DNA of 64,000 bases from Gossypium raimondii. Its lineage: Eukaryota > Streptophyta > Magnoliopsida > Malvales > Malvaceae. Positions 12,782 through 24,918 of the stretch are shown one piece after another (within the stretch, counting starts at the first letter, position 1; every line of letters begins with the position of its first letter). The position numbers were made by a program, and so were the translations under genes. The notes beneath the pieces were generated by a model, which saw only the letters and a list, made by a program, of their open reading frames with translations, had not been told where the DNA came from and made no database searches. The stretch covers positions 7,254,001-7,318,000 of the forward strand of contig NC_068569.1 of the NCBI RefSeq assembly GCF_025698545.1, written 5' to 3'.

Positions 12782-13385
12782 TGTCATGGGTTGTGCATGG
12801 GAGCCCGCAACCATGACGAACTCGTACGATCCATCGCATTCGAGGGAGGTCATTTGGCCCAATCAGACTGGTCCATTGCTTGGAGAAATTGAAAGCTCAT
12901 CTTTCTGAGGTTGGTAAACATGGAAAGTGATCTTCAAATATATGCTTATATGGAAGGTGATCTTCAGAGATATGTGATCCTAGACATTAAATGTAATATT
13001 TAGAAGTACGATTATGTAATCTTAGAGATTTGATATCTAGATAGCTTTTAATCTTAGCCATTGATGTACTTTGATTTATTCTGTTGATTTTGGGGAGGCT
13101 CAGCTATAAATAGAGGCTTATCCCCTCGTTGTAATTCATTCAGTTATTAATTGAATTTTGAGAGCATTCACTCAAACTTTTCTCTCAAGTGTTCTGGCTT
13201 TTTTGTGGCTTTTGTTCATATTTCAAGTTCGTTCTTACTTCGTTCTTCTGTTGTTCTTCATTGGTGTCTTAGAAGAATTCTGTTGAATCCTCAATTGTTG
13301 CGAGTTAGGCTGACTTAGGTATTTTTGAGTAAAAAAACTACCTAATATTGCACGAATCGCGTGGGAAAAATCTAAGTTCGTGACA
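12782..13385 (+). repeat. 5' LTR of the gypsy fossil
   Basis: 604 bp, TGTCA...TGACA. It has a TATA-like CTATAAATAGAGG near 13104-13116 that would drive the transcript, followed by an R/U5 region rich in TTC words. It matches the 3' LTR along its whole length. Confidence 0.93.
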
Positions 13386-16300
13386 GTTGGTATCCACGCT
13401 AGCGTTCAAAGGCACCGTTGAAAGATGTCGAAAGAAGTTGCTAAGAATGTTGAGGGAATGGAGACCCGTGAGAGGGCTAGGAAAGCTATTCATTCGAAGG
13501 ACATACTGTCAGCTTTAGAGGATCGAGTCGTCACTCTCAAAGAATCCGAGGGAGATATCAATGAGAGGATTGATGATGTCGATGATAGGCTCAATGATAG
13601 GTTATAATCTATGCAGGAGCAACTCAAAGTGTATGTGTTGGATAATTTTAAAAAGCTGACTGGTAGGGATAATGCTATTGATGCTATGATGACGACCTTG
13701 AAATAGGAGATTGCGGAGCTTAAAGGTGAGCTAACAACTTACAAGGCTGCTTTGGCAATGGAGGGTTAGCTGCTGTCACACACAAGTCCAATGTTGATGT
13801 TCCCAAGCCTAAGAAGTTCAAGGGAACAAGATCCGCAAGAGATGTGGATAACTTTCTGTGGGGAATCGAGCAATACTTCCGTGCCAAAGGCATCACAGAA
13901 GGTGCCACTAAGGTAACTACTGCTGCTATGTATCTTTCTGACATTACTTTGTTTTGGTGGCGTCGTAGGTCCGCCGATGTGAGACGTGCTGGGATCGAAA
14001 TTGGGACTTGGGAGGAGTTTTAATGTGAGTTTAAAGCACAATTTTATCCAGAGTATACTGAGGATGAGGCCCGGGAAAAGTTGTGTCGGCTTGCTCAACA
14101 AGGCACTATGAGGGAGTATGTGTAGGATTTTAGCGAACTCGTGCTTCAAATATCAAATATGGGTGAGAAAGATGCGTTCTTTTCCTTCATAGGTGGGTTG
14201 AAACCATAGGCGAAGCAAGAGTTGCAACGCCAAGAAGTCCAAGAACTTACCAAAGCTATGTCTGTAGCAGAATCATTTGCTGAATTTGGTGGGAAGAAAG
14301 ACAAGCCTGAGTCTTCTAAGCCTAAATTCAATCGAAAGGGCAATAATGGGATAGACAAAGAAAGGCCCACTAGGAACGACAACAGTAAGAAGCCTTAGGA
14401 CAAAAGGAAGAGTGGGCCTATAAGTTGCTTTCATTGTGATGGCCAACATATGATCAAAGACTGTCCAAAAAAGGCCGTACTCTCTACTATGAAAGCAAAA
14501 GCAGAGTCAGATGTGAAAGATAACAATATTGGTTTAATACTATGGGGTGTCGAAGATAAGACGAGTCATAGGCTGATATTTGTGGATATCATTGTGGCCA
14601 GCAGGAAATTGGATGATCTTGTCGACACAAGTGTGTCTGATTTGTTCATGATCGAAGAGGCTGCTTGTAAACTTGGCCTTAAGATAGAGAATGAGTTAGG
14701 TCAAATCAAAATGGTGAACTCAGAAAGTGTTCCAATTAATGAGGTTGCAAATGGAGTGGATCTCCAACTTAACAATTGGACCGACAAGGTATCCATTAAG
14801 GTAATACCATTTGATAACTATGATTTTGTGGTTGGATTAAGTTTCCTTGATCTGGTTAATGCGTTCATTGTTCCTTCGAGTAATTACATGGTGATTTCAG
14901 GTTCGAACTATCAATGCATGGTGAGAATGACAAGAAAAAAAAAGCTTGGAGGGAAAAAACTGTCAGCAATTCAATTTGCTAAAGGGTTACATAAAGATGA
15001 AGTCTTATATTTAGTCACATTGAAGATCGAGGAGACCGTTAAGCCCGTCGGTGTGATCCTGAAAGAAATGGGCCAATTGTTGCAGTCTTTTCGGGATGTG
15101 ATGCCCGCTCAGTTGCCCAAAAGTTTGTCACCTAAGAGGGAGGTGAACCACAAGATTGAGTTAATGTCCAACATGGTGCCACCAGTAAGGGACCCTTATC
15201 GTATGTCTCTGCCGGAATTAGAAGAGTCGCAGAAACAATTGAAGGAACTTTTATATGCGGAATTCATTAGGCCATCTAAATCTCTATATGGTGCGCTAAT
15301 ATTGGTTCTAAAGAAACATGATGGGTCGTTAAGAATGTGCATAAATTATCCGGCTCTAAATAAGATCATTATAAAGACCAGGTACCCTATTCCTCTTATT
15401 ATGGATTTGTTTAATCAAATTGGTAGTGCGAGATGGTTTACCAAGTTTGATTTAAGATCGGGGTACCATCAAGTTTGGATAGCCAAAGACAACTTGTGTG
15501 ACGCAGTATGGTTCATATGAGTTCCTTGTGATGCCCTTCGGACTCACGAATGCTCCAGCTACATTCTACACCCTAATGAATAAGGTACTTCAACCTTTCC
15601 TTGATCATTTTGTGGTTGTTTACCTTGATGATATTGTGGTATATAGTACGTCTCTCGATGAGCATGTGAGACACTTGAATGAGGTGTTCCAAACTTTGAG
15701 GAAAAATGAGTTGTTCGTCAAAGAGGAGAAATGCTCATTTACCCAACAAGAAGTGTCAAAGAGGAGAGGACCTTTGATCAATTGAAGCAAGCGATGACGA
15801 GGGAGCCCGTACTTGCTTTGATGGATTATTTGAGGCCTTATGAGGTACGCACGGATGCATCAGATTATGCCATTAGGGGAGTATTGATACAAGATGGACA
15901 TCCAATTGCTTTCGAGAGTCAAAAGCTTAATTGAGGAGTGCCACTGTCTATTATCAGTGATTGAGATGGATGATTTACTGGCCGGTTCTGGACGGAGTTG
16001 TTTAAGTCAATGGGATCAGACTTGAACTTTTCCATAAGCATGTATCCACAAACTGATGGGCAAACCGAATGAATGAATGCATTGTTGGAGACATATCTTC
16101 AACACTACGTGAGTACCACACAAAAGGATTGGCCATAGTTGTTGAATGTGGCCCAATTTTCATACAACTTGCAGCGAAGTAGGGCCACGAATCAAAGTTC
16201 ATTTGAGATAGTGACGGGCCAACAGCCATTCATACCAAACGCTATCATGACTCATTATACAATACCAAATCTGATAGTTTATCGATTTGTGAAGGATTGG

Positions 16301-16863
16301 TAAGAGAAGAATGACTTGGCTAGAGCTTGTTTACACAAGACAAGTAAACGCAGCAAGAAGTGGGCTGATCAAAATTGAAGAGATGTGTAATTTCAGGTGG
16401 GTGACTCAGTCATTGCTAAACTACATTTGATTTTACGATATACGGGTTTGCACAAGGAGCTTGTGCGAAGGTATGAAAGGGCATTTAAAGTTGTGAAGAG
16501 AGTAGGCAAGGTGGCCTACAAGCTTGAGTTTCCAACAAAACTCAAAGTCCACCCAGTGTTTCATGTAAGCATGCTTAAGCCATTCTATAGGGATTAAGAG
16601 GATTCGAATCAAGGCAAGCTCAAATGAGCACCAACAGGGGTAAATGTCTCTTACGATCGTGAAGTTGAAAATATTGAGACAGATCGTATGATTAGACGAA
16701 AGTACTATCGGTCATGGCATGTATACTTATTTTGATGGAAGGGACTTCCTGATAGTGAAGGAAGTTGAGAACCTGCCAAGGCATTGTAGCAGTTCCAAAG
16801 AAAGATTAACTAGTTCCATGAGGAGGATGCGACGAAGGTGTCGCTAGAACAAGTGGGGGAGAA

Positions 16864-17473
16864 TATCATGGGTTGCGCATGAGAGCCTGCAACCATGACG
16901 AACTCATACGATCCATCGCATTCGAAAGAGGTCATTTGGCCCAATCAGACTGGTCCATTGCTTGGAGAGATTGAAAGCCCATCTTTCTGAGGTTGGTAAA
17001 TACGGAAAGTGATCTTCAAATATATGCTTGGCAAATATGGAGGGTGATCTTCAGAGATATGGAATCCTAGACATTAAATGTAATCTTTAGAAGATACGAT
17101 TATGTAATCTTAGAGATTTGATATCTAGATAGCTTTTAATCTTAGCCATTGATGTACTTTGATTTATATCGTTGATTTTGGGAAGGCTCAGCTATAAATA
17201 GAGGCTTATCCCCTCGTTGTAATTCATTCAGTTATTAATAGAATTTTGAGAGCATTCACTCAAACTTTTCTCTCAAGTGTTCTTGCTTTTCTGTGGATTT
17301 TGTTCATCTTTCAAGTCTGTTCTTACTTCGTTCTTTTACTGTTCTTCGTTGGTGCCTTAGAGGAATTCTGTTGAATCCTCAATTGTTGCGAGTTAGGCTG
17401 ACTTAGGCGTTTTTTAGTAAAGAAACTGCCTAAGGTCACACGGATCGCGTTGGAAAAATTTAAGTTCGTGACA
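16864..17473 (+). repeat. 3' LTR of the gypsy fossil
   Basis: 610 bp, matching the 5' LTR. By eye the two copies differ at roughly 45 positions plus a few small indels, about 7-8 percent. At the commonly used plant rate of 1.3e-8 per site per year this points to insertion about 3 million years ago. Both the count and the rate are rough. Confidence 0.92.
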
Positions 17474-18589
17474 CATATACACTAGAATCGAGACACGTAT
17501 GCCCAGACTTTAGCTTTCATCTAAAGCCAGAGGATTTACCACTTGTAAAAGATTGTGTCTACATTGATTATCGAAACCTCCGTTTAAAGGCTTCTTTTAA
17601 AAAATTATTTTTCATGTGTACTAAATTAAAATACAATCTTTGCTTCTTCTTTTTTTCAATATTACGTCTGTATTCTTACTTATTAAAAATGATAAACAAT
17701 AATGATTTTGTTGTGTGTAGTATTTATTTTTTAGTTTTCATATATTTTTAATTAAGAGGATGTAAAATGTAATTAGTATATCTAGAAATTATAAAGAATT
17801 ATAAATGTGTTTGATTAACAGATTGAAAATTACAATATAATTTTTTAAGCGCCTAGGAACCTCATTGTTTGATCACAAGCTTTTAAATGATGCTACCAAA
17901 GAAGAAGAGGATGTCAAAGTTGACAAGAAGAGGAATGTAATCGATGTAACGCTGCGTTTTTATCGAGAAACTCATTACCAAAACGGTAGACGATAGTCTC
18001 CAACTGTTGAAGAAACTGTAAGAAAGAGTAGATAGGCAAAAATCTATGCCTCTCGTTTTGTTTCAAAGCAATCACTACTATTCACTTATGGAAACCTACG
18101 TTCAACAGAAAGCTAACTATTATTTTATATTTGATCTTTTGTCTTTTATCTAAAATAGATAGACAGATTCATAATTTGAATACTATGTATATAAAAGAAT
18201 ACATATTCATATATGCATACTCCAGGTTACAAGTAAGAGTGTTGTTTTATCTCTTAATGGCGGTGTTTTTGAATATGAAAATATTCAAAAAAAAGTTAGA
18301 TCATCGACTAGGTAGCTTACCTTTTAAAGTTTTAAAACATGATATTTACTATAAAAATATTAATAATACTTGTAAAAATAAATTTCTAAATAAATAATAA
18401 AATTAAAATTGAATAATCGTATGTAATATGTTAATCTATGAAAGTAGTCGATAATGCATTTGCAACTAAAAATAATAAGAAAAATAAATATCATATGTAA
18501 TTTTCTCTAATTGCTCTACCATTCTATATTTAGTGGGTTATTCCTCATTGACATTTAACATTTACTCATTAGTCTATTAGACCTTGACT

Positions 18590-18845
18590 AAGAGCGAAGT
18601 CGAAAAATATTTTTTGGGGTTGGAATTAAATTGTATATTTTTACAATAGTAAAATACAATTTCATAATTTTAATAGCTTATATTTTTATAATTTTTAAAG
18701 GACTAAATCAATTTTATCATTTGGGGGGTAAAATGCACTTTTACCATATACTAATTTAAACTCTTATAAGTTGTAAAGGGGCTAAAAGGATTTTTTTTTT
18801 AGGGGGACCAGAGACCTTGTCAGCCCCCTAGCTCTGCCCTTATGC
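18590..18845. repeat. Inserted repeat fragment of unknown class
   Basis: This piece is present in PIF copy A but absent from the matching place in copy B. It contains GGGGGGTAAAATGCACTTTTACC and ends with a GC-richer stretch around AGCCCCCTAGCTCTGCCC. From memory such sequence is a common dispersed repeat in cotton-like genomes. I could not see terminal repeats and cannot name the class. Confidence 0.4.
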
Positions 18846-20089
18846 TTGGGCAATTTTTTTTCATCATCTCATTCGAAATATGAATCTATATAGATTACCA
18901 TGATCTTCTTATATGTACTCTTCAAAGCTTGGATCATCCTAATTCCATCTACTAATGAAATTATGAAATATGTAACATGTTATCCGATATTGGTTTTTTA
19001 TACTATATTGAGATGATATTGTTAATGTAATAGCCCATTTTCAGTGAAATCGGAATAATGGTTTCGGGACCACAAATCTGAGTCAAAAAGAAAATTTATT
19101 TTAATATTATTGCATGGTCTGCATTATAATAGGAAAGACATACGAAAATTTTGTTATAAAATTTTCTTGATTACATGATTAATGAAATTAAAACTTGAGG
19201 TCCTTATATGACAATTAGACCATTAAATGGAGTTAGTAGATAATTATAATGACTCATCCATGGAAATTCAAGAAAAGAAAAGGACTAAATTGAAATTGAA
19301 ATAATTAAAGATGATAAAATCTAATATCATCTTATTTCATCATCTTCCCCAATTTACTTTTATGGAAACCCTAGCTAAGAGAAAAGACATCAAGCAAGCT
19401 TAATTAGGTAATAAATCTTGTCTTGTTTTTTGTAATTTTTACATTTCCGAGATCGTAATAACTTAATCTATCTATTTTGGGGATCAATTTGCAAAGTTAC
19501 CAAAGTTTTAAAATTTTACCATGGATGTGTATGCTGAAAATTTGAAATTTATGGTAGAAAATGAAAGGTTGTTGATAGATAAACAACTTCTGTAAAAAAT
19601 AATTTTGATGAAATTGTGATTTAAGGACTAAACTGTAAAGATGTAAAAATCATGAAAAAATTATGAATTTTATGAATTACATGGGCTGCTTAAATGTTTA
19701 ATGGAAAATTTGGCTAGGCTTGGAATAATGATTAAATTGCATGAATTTCATTTTCCGAGCCTAGGGACGAAATTAGAATTAATTAAAAGTATTGGGGCAA
19801 AATGGTACTTTTTCCTAAGATGTAAGTTGGATTGAATTGAATATGAAATGTGTTGAATTGATGTTAAATTCATATATATAGATTCGAAAAGATCAAATAA
19901 AGAGTTAGATCGAGGAAAAGAAAATGTATCGGATTAGTGGATTTCCATATATGAGCAAATGACGAGGTAAGTTCGTGTAACTAAATCATGTATATTAATA
20001 TGTTTAAATTGAATGTTGCATATGTGTGAATTGTATAAATGTCTTATCTTATGTATGAAATTGATCACATGTCTGATAATGTCCGATAA

Positions 20090-20590
20090 GAAATAAGTCT
20101 CGTTTGAATAAATGAAACTCGATGGATACAAGATTTCCCGTATTGGTTGTGGTCCTGCATATGTTGCGGACACACCATAGCTCGAAAGAGTATCCTGTTA
20201 CAAGCCCTCTCGAGCTTCCCGTTACATGTTTCCTGCGAGTATCCCAATCAGTATTGATCTTGCATGTGTTTCGGAGATACCGCAACTCTTTGTGAGCGTT
20301 ATGTTATATGATCGATATTGATTATGTATGTATTGCAGACATACCGCAGCTCTTTATGAATGTCCCGATATAGACTCACTTGAACTTCCTGATATATGGC
20401 TATCCGGAGCTTCCTGATGATAGCTCTTCGAAGTTACTTGTTCAGCTCACATGAGCTTTTTGTTTCAAACTTTTACGAGTTTCCTATTATAGCCCGGATA
20501 AGCTTCCTGTTACATGGCTCATATGAGCTTTTTGTTATATGGCTCAAGGGAGTGTTTCCTGATTATGTGCTCTAATGAGTACCCCTGAAT
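20090..20590 (+). repeat. Degenerate short tandem repeats inside the solo LTR
   Basis: A run of related 30-50 bp units built from words such as AGCTTCCTG, GTTACATGGCTC and GAGCTTTTTGTT. Copies are diverged but in one direction. They belong to the LTR. Confidence 0.6.
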
Positions 20591-21489
20591 ATGAATTGAC
20601 GGATTACAGTTTTGTACACTTTAAGTGTACTATATGTGTGTCCATTGATATTTCAAATAAATTCAATGGACAAAGTTCTGACATGGCTAAAATGAACTTG
20701 AAATGATTTGTCATGAAAATGTACATGTTATATGGAAATATGATAAGAAAAGTATATGTATATGAAAGTTATTACATGATGAGTTCATTTATGTTTCTTG
20801 ACAATTGTGTGAATTACAATGACTAACATGTTTTAATGAAGTTGGGTGTTTAGGTTAATAGCCAAATTTCTTGGATGTATTTTGCATGTTTACTTTAATG
20901 GAAATGAATGGTAAGATAAATTTCTAGTTATACGAACTTACTAAGCATTAAATGTTTACTCTGTTTTATTTTCCTTTGTTTTACAGTACTCTGAAGCTCG
21001 TAAAGGTTGGAAGCTGGTCGGAGTATCATCACACTATCCCTTGGAAGTTGGTCGGAGTATCACCGCACTATCCCTCAGCTCATTTTGGTACAGCTAGAAA
21101 ACTAATTTTGGTCATAATGGCATGTATATGCTAATTAGCCAACGTTGGCATGACAATGTTTTGGTTGTAACTAGCTATTGGAATGGCTAGTGTTAAGCAT
21201 ATTTTGATGTAGTTATATAAAGCCTTATCATGCTTGATGTGTGTATTGAAATGGTTGAATGGTGAAAGTTACATAAATATATTAATGGTTGCATGAATGG
21301 GTAAAATATACTTATATGTTGATATGGCCATTTAGGTAAGATTAAATGTTTGGATAAATGGGATGTTATGACATGTATTGAACTTGAAATTTGCTTGAAT
21401 TGAAGGTCTTATTGTGACTTGTAATGGTACAAAAATTGGTTGGATAGGTTGATGCCAGGTTGGGTGAGAAATAAGGCTTGAAAATGGCC

Positions 21490-21800
21490 TTATTTTGTCC
21501 ACACGGGCGTGTGTCTCAACCGTGTGTGACACACGGCTATGTGCACGGGCGTGTGATTTGGCCGTGTGTCCTTTGTAGCTTAAAATTTGAGAAACAGAAT
21601 GCTTCAAATTACTCACACGGGCAGAGACACGGGGGTGTGTCTCAGTTGTATGTGTCACATAGCCTAGCACATAGGCGTGTGACTTGGCCATGTGACCTCT
21701 ACACTTCATTATTGAAAATTAAATTGTTCACATGACCTAGCACATGGGCGTGTGGTTGGCCGTGTGACCCAAGTCAGAGAGTTGCACAAGTATGGACACG
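21490..21800 (+). repeat. Repeated ACGGGCGTGTG words inside the solo LTR
   Basis: CACGGGCGTGTG-like and GGCCGTGTG-like words recur about every 40-60 bp, partly as inverted pairs (ACACGG/CCGTGT). They cause fortuitous open frames on both strands (for example 21332-21709, minus), which are not genes. Confidence 0.6.
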
Positions 21801-22960
21801 AGCTGGGCCACTGGCGTGTGTCCCCTGTACTTAAGAAAAATTTTGAAATTTTGCGAAAAATTCTCTGAGTTCTTGATTTAGTCCCGACTTGTTTCAAATG
21901 CATAAATTGAACCTCGAGGGTTCATTTAAGGGACAGTGTGATTGAATACGATTGGTTTCAGATATGAATAGTAAATAACATGAATTAATTGTATTTGTTT
22001 TGTAAACTCTGATAATGCTCTGTAACCCTATTCCGGCGACGGGTATGGGTTAGGGGTGTTACAGTTAATATGAGAAAAAAAATTAATAACAAATGTCCTT
22101 TTAATCACATTTCGAATATTTGAATGTCTTCAAATTAAAGAGTTTACAAATTGTTTTTAGTGATTGTGTGTAGTTCCATTCTTTCACATGATGTTGTATC
22201 CTATTACACGATGCAAGAGAACTTTTTGCACATACGTAATCAATTTTTTGAATTATCATATGCATTTTTTTAACTTATTTAGGGATTTCTACCAAATAAC
22301 ATTTTCAACCAAACTAATTTTGTATTTATTCAATTGTAATCATTTATATAAACCTAATTTGCACCTTAACTTATTTTAGGGTGTCAAATAATAAACCACC
22401 TTTATATATGTTTTGTTATAATATCTCAATTACTATATAGAATTTATAACAATTATGCTAAGGTGCTCAAATAGTTGTGGGTATAAGAACAATATAAGAT
22501 TCGTAGTACATTTTCTATAAATCTAATTTGTTATTAGATCAAAATTGGATGAAATATTTGAACTTGTGTTCAATAACAATATATTTTCATCAAATAACAA
22601 AATATAACCATATTTTTAGGAATAAAATATATCTCTTAAAATTAAAATATTACATTGTTATATAAAATAATATTTATAAATTTGTATAAAAACATTTTCT
22701 TAAATTTAAATCATGTATGTATTTAAAAATTATAGGATACTTACCTCTAATCACTTGTGTAATTTATCCCAAATCTTAACCTCCTCTTAACAATTGAAAA
22801 ATATAATTGAGAAAATCGATTTATACTGATTTTAGTCTGGCTTGCTATTTACCATGACTATATAATTATAAATAATTATATTTAAATTTAATTAGTAGAA
22901 ATTTGAAAAAAAAGGAATTGCACATAATGGATTTGGGGTTATGTATGTATGCATCTCCTG

Positions 22961-24760
22961 ACCTAACCTATCCTGTATGTCATGAATTTTGAAATAACAA
23001 AAGGATTTGGTCTTATCCGAGTATTAATACTGAGGGCACAAGTGGTTTATAATTATTAGTTTTATCAATTAAGAGAATGTGAAAGAGCGGACAAGCCAAC
23101 CTGACAAATTAGGCCAATCACCATCATAATCAAATTCCCATTGACCTTTACAAGACACTCTATTTATACGCGTTATCCTTTGGTGTACTGTCAACCTAAA
23201 GTACTCAATACCGTATCATTCTTTTTTACTGATATTAATACGTTTAATTAAAAAGCCAGTTTAAAAAAAATAATACTAAACAGGATCTTAGCCAATGATA
23301 AAAAATTGGCTTTTAAAGTTCTTTTTCCCTAAAGCTTCTATTCAAGTTTCGGTCGGCACCATTAGGGTGTCCAGATTTATTCAAATTTTATTGATATAAG
23401 TTTTCTCTCTAAATTATAACTTATGCAGTATAAAAAAATCTAATACATTTAGTAAATAAATTAAAATTTTATATGTATAATATACAAAATTACTTTTTTA
23501 TATTACATTACAAAGTTTATGTGCAGTCTAAAATTTTTAAAGCACATTATTGGAGAATATACACACAATTTTCAGCTCTCAATCCTTCTTGCACGGCCTT
23601 CGTTAACCAAAATTTCCCCTAGTGTGTTGCATCTTTGATTTCCAATTTAATAAATTTAATTCTTAATATTTATGTTTTTTTATTAATTTAAATTTTATCC
23701 TTTTAGTTTAATTTGACATTAAATATTTTAAAATGGGTTGAATTTGATCATTAATATTTTTAAAAATGTCAAATTGTCATTTTAAAAAAAATAAAAGTTT
23801 TAATTAAAATATTAAAATTTTAAACATGACATTTAGATGACAATATTTGTATGATTTTTTAAATTTTATAATGACTTGTTTTAAATATTTTATAAATTTA
23901 AAATTATTTGTTGATGTATCATATAAGATAAATATTATTATGTCAAGAAAAAGACAAATTGGATTGCCACACAAGTTGCCAAACCAACATTGTTAAATAA
24001 TTGATGTTATAATCAACATTTTCATAAATTTTTTATTCTTTTTAAACAATAATAATCAAATTTAGTTAAAAAAGAATAAATGCTAAATTGACAAAAGATG
24101 AAATAATTAAGAATTAAATTTATCATTATACCTTTATTTTAAATAATGAAATTAACTTTTATTTTAAGAATTCTAAAAGCCTCTAACTATTGGTTTTATT
24201 TATTAAATTAACAATCATAAACATTAACCTTAATTTTTTTACGCCTTTAAAAATATGCATGATTTTAAAAGGATTAAATTGTTTCAGAAAAATCAAGTAA
24301 TAACAAACAAAATTAACAAATTACTGAAATATTTTGCATGTCAATAATTGTATTAATATTTTGTAAAAATATTATTATGTTAATAATTTATGAAAATTTA
24401 ATTAAATTAAAATTTATATAAAATTAAAATTTTTATAAAAAATTATATATTAAACCAAAATTCTTAAGAAAATTTGAGATTTTTCGGCAAAATTAAACAT
24501 GAAATTGTAAAGAACTAACTGTTTAAACTCCTTTTCAGTTTTCACTGACTGCAAGACGACCGGCGCTAGTTTAACACAAAAGAGCCGAGCCGAGCCGAGC
24601 TGAACTTTGCAACGAGTCGTCGGTAAAAGACCACATGACATGAGTCCATCTAACATCTATTTCTAATTCTAAGCCCTCTCCGGCTCCGCTCTTCTTCCTC
24701 TTTCAATCCGGTCCGGTTCAGCTCACTAAGCCGAGCTGGGGGAAGAAAAAGGTCCAAGTA
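22961..24760. other. Intergenic, AT-rich, upstream of the PUB13-like gene
   Basis: Very AT-rich. Between about 23645 and 24150 the two ends read as imperfect inverted copies (ATAAATTTAATTCTTAATAT... against its complement), a possible decayed MITE. From 24540 the base composition rises, with a short GAGCC tandem (24581-24600), as the PUB13-like promoter begins. Confidence 0.4.
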
Positions 24761-24767
24761 GGCTGCA

Positions 24768-24773
24768 TATAAA
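24768..24773 (+). promoter_or_regulatory. TATA box of the PUB13-like gene
   Basis: TATAAA in CATATAAATTA, followed by a pyrimidine-rich leader and the ATG about 150 bp downstream. Good position and sequence for a core promoter. Confidence 0.55.
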
Positions 24774-24918
24774 TTATCTTTCTCGCCCGTCAAAGTGTTC
24801 TCTTCAACGGAGGCGAGTTCCTTCTCATTTTAGCTTTCGGAAACTTAGCTGAATCTCCATCCGAATCAGAGCCTTTAAGTTTGAAAACGCTGTGTTTAAG
24901 CAAGATCCAGATTTCAGA

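Larger units (their letters stand above)
12782..17473 (+). mobile_element. Ty3/gypsy LTR retrotransposon fossil
   Basis: A 4.7 kb element with two long terminal repeats starting TGTCA (changed in the 3' copy) and ending TGACA, flanked by CATA on both sides as a likely target duplication. A primer-binding-site-like GGTATCC follows the 5' LTR at about 13388, and a purine tract (AGTGGGGGAGAA, ending 16863) precedes the 3' LTR. The inside shows, in order, a gag zone (about 13424-14450) ending in a CCHC zinc knuckle, a protease zone (about 14560-14900), reverse transcriptase (about 15180-15700, with YLDDIV), a trace of RNase H (about 15780-15930) and an integrase zone with the VHPVFHVSMLKPF end (about 15990-16600). 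The RT-before-integrase order identifies Ty3/gypsy. It is broken at many points (ten or more) and is shorter inside than intact relatives. The clade may be chromoviral, but I saw no chromodomain. Confidence 0.92.
19026..22063 (+). mobile_element. Very long solo LTR (3.0 kb)
   Basis: The unit starts TGTAATAGCCC and ends GGGGTGTTACA, imperfect inverted ends of the TG...CA type. It is flanked by GTTAA on both sides (19021-19025 and 22064-22068), a perfect 5-bp target duplication. It has no coding sequence. With one LTR between target duplications it is a solo LTR, the product of recombination between the two LTRs of a former element. Internal repeats are visible: GAGCTT/CCTGTTA-type words at about 20090-20590 and cacgggcgtgtg-type words at about 21490-21800. 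LTRs this long are typical of the Tekay/Del chromovirus group of Ty3/gypsy; that assignment is inference. A non-autonomous element without LTRs of its own is a less likely reading. Confidence 0.85.
17760..22960 (-). mobile_element. PIF/Harbinger DNA transposon remnant, copy A
   Basis: On the minus strand, 22086-22225 reads with few breaks as SSLASCNRIQHHVKEWN ... KTICKLFNLKTF, matching the plant PIF/HARBI1-like transposase block with YHLKEW and ELFN. About 100 bp of transposon sequence later, once the inserted LTR is passed, 18900-18990 reads TCYIFHNFISRWN, a stop, then DDPSFEEYI, matching the C-terminal LHNFI and acidic DDP-x-FEEYM region. The C-terminal order is right. Stop codons and shifts show that it is dead. 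It is split by a 3.0 kb solo LTR (19026-22063) and carries another insert at about 18590-18845. The same DNA recurs at 59550-61050. Outer ends are approximate; the left part (17840-18120) has no match in the other copy. Confidence 0.75.

Noticed and set aside
21332-21735. Opposing frames of 125 and 85 codons
   Set aside because: Produced by the repeated ACGGGCGTGTG words within the solo LTR.
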